DNA of 64,000 nt, from NCBI RefSeq assembly GCF_000282095.2, contig NZ_AKKC02000003.1, positions 62,001 through 126,000 on the forward strand, given 5' to 3'. The position numbers and the translations under genes were made by a program. The stretch comes from Rhizobium sp. CF080 (GTDB lineage Bacteria; Pseudomonadota; Alphaproteobacteria; Rhizobiales; Rhizobiaceae). Below the pieces are notes generated by a model. The model did not search any database, was not told the DNA's origin, and saw nothing but the letters and a program-made list of their open reading frames with translations. Each line of letters begins with the position of its first letter. Positions within the stretch are counted from its first letter, which is position 1. Below are positions 62,407 to 64,000 of the stretch, piece by piece.

Positions 62407-64000
62407 GTGGCTAAGTCTCTCGACAGTTTCAATTGTCGCTCCATCCTTACCGTAGGCGGTAAGGATTACGTTTACTACAGCCTTCCCAAGGCTGAGCAAA
62501 ACGGCCTTGCCGGCGTTTCGAAGCTGCCCTTCTCCATGAAGGTGCTGCTCGAAAACCTGCTCCGCTTTGAAGACGGTCAGTCCGTCACCAAGGAACAGAT
62601 CCTCACCGTTGCCGAATGGCTGAACAACAAGGGTCTCACGGAAGCGGAAATCGCTTACCGTCCGGCCCGCGTGCTGATGCAGGACTTCACCGGCGTTCCC
62701 GCCGTCGTCGACCTTGCCGCAATGCGCGACGCGATGGTTTCGCTCGGCGGCGATCCGGAAAAGATCAACCCGCTGGTTCCCGTCGATCTAGTCATCGACC
62801 ACTCGGTCATCGTCGACGAATTCGGCACGCCGACCGCCTTTGCCAAGAACGTCGAGCTCGAATACGAGCGCAACGGCGAGCGTTACCGCTTCCTGAAGTG
62901 GGGCCAGCAGGCGTTCAAGAATTTCCGTGTGGTTCCCCCGGGCACCGGCATCTGTCATCAGGTCAATCTCGAATATCTCGGCCAGACCGTCTGGACCAAG
63001 GAAGAGGATGGCGAAACGATCGCTTATCCGGACACCTGCGTCGGCACGGACTCGCACACCACGATGATCAACGGCCTCGGCGTTCTCGGCTGGGGTGTGG
63101 GCGGTATCGAAGCGGAAGCCTCGATGCTCGGCCAGCCGGTCTCGATGCTTTTGCCTGAAGTCATCGGCTTCAAGCTCACCGGCAAGCTCAAGGAAGGCGT
63201 CACGGCGACCGACCTGGTGCTGACCGTCGTGCAGATGCTGCGCAAGAAGGGCGTCGTTTCCAAGTTCGTCGAATTCTTCGGTCCGGGCATGGACAACATG
63301 CCGCTTGCCGACCGTGCGACGATCGGCAACATGGGTCCGGAATACGGCGCGACCTGCGGCTTCTTCCCCGTAGACGGCGAAACCATCAACTACCTTACGA
63401 TGTCCGGCCGCACGCTTGAGCGGATCGCACTGGTCGAGGCCTATTCCAAGGTCCAGGGCATGTGGCGCGAGGGCGACGGTTCCGACCTGGTCTTCACCGA
63501 TACGCTCGAACTCGACCTCAACGACGTCGTGCCTTCCATGGCCGGCCCGAAGCGTCCGGAAGGCCGCATCTCGCTCGACAAGATCGCTTCCGGCTTCGCC
63601 GGTTCGCTCGATACCGAGTACAAGAAGCCCGGCCAGCTCGGTAACCGTTATGCCGTCGAAGGCACGGATTTCGATCTCGGCCATGGCGACGTGGCGATTG
63701 CCGCGATCACGTCGTGCACCAACACGTCCAACCCGTCGGTGCTGATCGCCGCCGGTCTTCTCGCCCGCAACGCGGTCGCCAAGGGCCTGAAGTCCAAGCC
63801 GTGGGTCAAGACCTCGCTGGCTCCGGGATCCCAGGTCGTCGGCGAATACCTTGCCAAGTCCGGCCTGCAGGCCGATCTCGACAAGCTCGGCTTCAACCTC
63901 GTCGGCTTCGGCTGCACGACCTGCATAGGCAATTCCGGCCCGCTGCCGGCGCCGATCTCGAAGACGATCAACGACAAGGGCCTGATCGCCGCCGGCGTGC
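62407..64000 (+). CDS. acnA: Aconitate hydratase A, C-terminus off the window
   Basis: TCA-cycle aconitase, citrate to isocitrate. It begins with GTG at 62407 ([19 protein letters not shown]) and stays open to the window end, 531 codons of about 895. The [4Fe-4S] ligands are Cys437 (SCTNTSNPS), Cys503 and Cys506 ([13 protein letters not shown]). Other landmarks are [33 protein letters not shown] (two runs) and [16 protein letters not shown]. It is divergent from ccmA with a 270-bp gap. Confidence 0.96.
   Translation, partial: MAKSLDSFNCRSILTVGGKDYVYYSLPKAEQNGLAGVSKLPFSMKVLLENLLRFEDGQSVTKEQILTVAEWLNNKGLTEAEIAYRPARVLMQDFTGVPAVVDLAAMRDAMVSLGGDPEKINPLVPVDLVIDHSVIVDEFGTPTAFAKNVELEYERNGERYRFLKWGQQAFKNFRVVPPGTGICHQVNLEYLGQTVWTKEEDGETIAYPDTCVGTDSHTTMINGLGVLGWGVGGIEAEASMLGQPVSMLLPEVIGFKLTGKLKEGVTATDLVLTVVQMLRKKGVVSKFVEFFGPGMDNMPLADRATIGNMGPEYGATCGFFPVDGETINYLTMSGRTLERIALVEAYSKVQGMWREGDGSDLVFTDTLELDLNDVVPSMAGPKRPEGRISLDKIASGFAGSLDTEYKKPGQLGNRYAVEGTDFDLGHGDVAIAAITSCTNTSNPSVLIAAGLLARNAVAKGLKSKPWVKTSLAPGSQVVGEYLAKSGLQADLDKLGFNLVGFGCTTCIGNSGPLPAPISKTINDKGLIAAGV

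Overview
The window is a GC-rich chromosomal segment of an alphaproteobacterium, most likely a member of the Rhizobiaceae (Rhizobium / Neorhizobium / Agrobacterium group). The signs are a SAM-II riboswitch in front of metA, an HWE-type hybrid histidine kinase, a CtrA-type box in front of ftsK, a general-stress (EcfG-type) promoter, the gene order ffh - aroQ-type chorismate mutase - rpsP - rimM - trmD, and several families of short palindromic intergenic repeats. I see no insertion sequence, prophage, integrase or CRISPR array. Species cannot be fixed from the sequence alone.

Layout. 1-5.2 kb: thiamine functions (thiB under a TPP riboswitch, thiN), a single-domain response regulator, a Uup-like ABC-F ATPase, and a MoxR/CoxD-type AAA ATPase with a Nudix hydrolase. 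5.2-13.1 kb: metA under SAM-II control, a CoxE-type VWA protein, an aldose-1-epimerase, a chemoreceptor and a PAS-PAS-HWE-receiver kinase, then tRNA-Gly(GCC). 13.4-16.7 kb: an exported molybdenum hydroxylase (IorA/IorB type) with a dihaem cytochrome c. 17-31.4 kb: mostly core genes (Cys-tRNA(Pro)/prolyl editing protein, CnoX-type thioredoxin, LON-domain protein, UbiH-type hydroxylase, tesB, glnK-amtB behind a sigma-54 promoter, ftsK, lolA, xthA, an OmpR-type regulator with a cyclic-nucleotide-binding protein, and an L,D-transpeptidase). 31.4-42.5 kb: leuC, then an apparently accessory block (PPK2, a 2OG-oxygenase family protein, LysR regulator, small proteins, an amino-acid ABC transporter), then rplS and trmD-rimM-rpsP, with a TauE/SafE gene between rplS and trmD. 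42.5-55.6 kb: ffh, then a second accessory block (VapBC-like toxin-antitoxin, metallo-beta-lactamase-fold protein, and a FecI-FecR-TonB receptor-haem oxygenase cassette), then dapF-mtaB-ftsY. 55.6-64 kb: yciB, a DUF2585 protein, a repeat-rich non-coding region, a diguanylate cyclase, the cytochrome c maturation genes ccmABCD-ccmG read leftward, and the first part of acnA.

How the parts fit. Cytochrome c maturation (ccm) supplies apparatus needed by the dihaem cytochrome of the molybdenum hydroxylase. The FecI/FecR/receiver-with-STN-domain/haem oxygenase set looks like a haem-sensing, haem-importing and haem-degrading unit. ffh and ftsY, the two SRP GTPases, flank the second accessory block. 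The regulatory DNA is unusually legible: two riboswitches, a SAM-II terminator switch, EcfG-, sigma-54-, CtrA- and PhoB-type sites, a leader-peptide attenuator candidate with tandem Phe codons before the 2OG-oxygenase gene, a multi-hairpin leader before leuC, and an orphan leftward intrinsic terminator that may end a small RNA. The most striking structural feature is a perfect 53-bp inverted repeat lying in frame inside the ftsY coding sequence.
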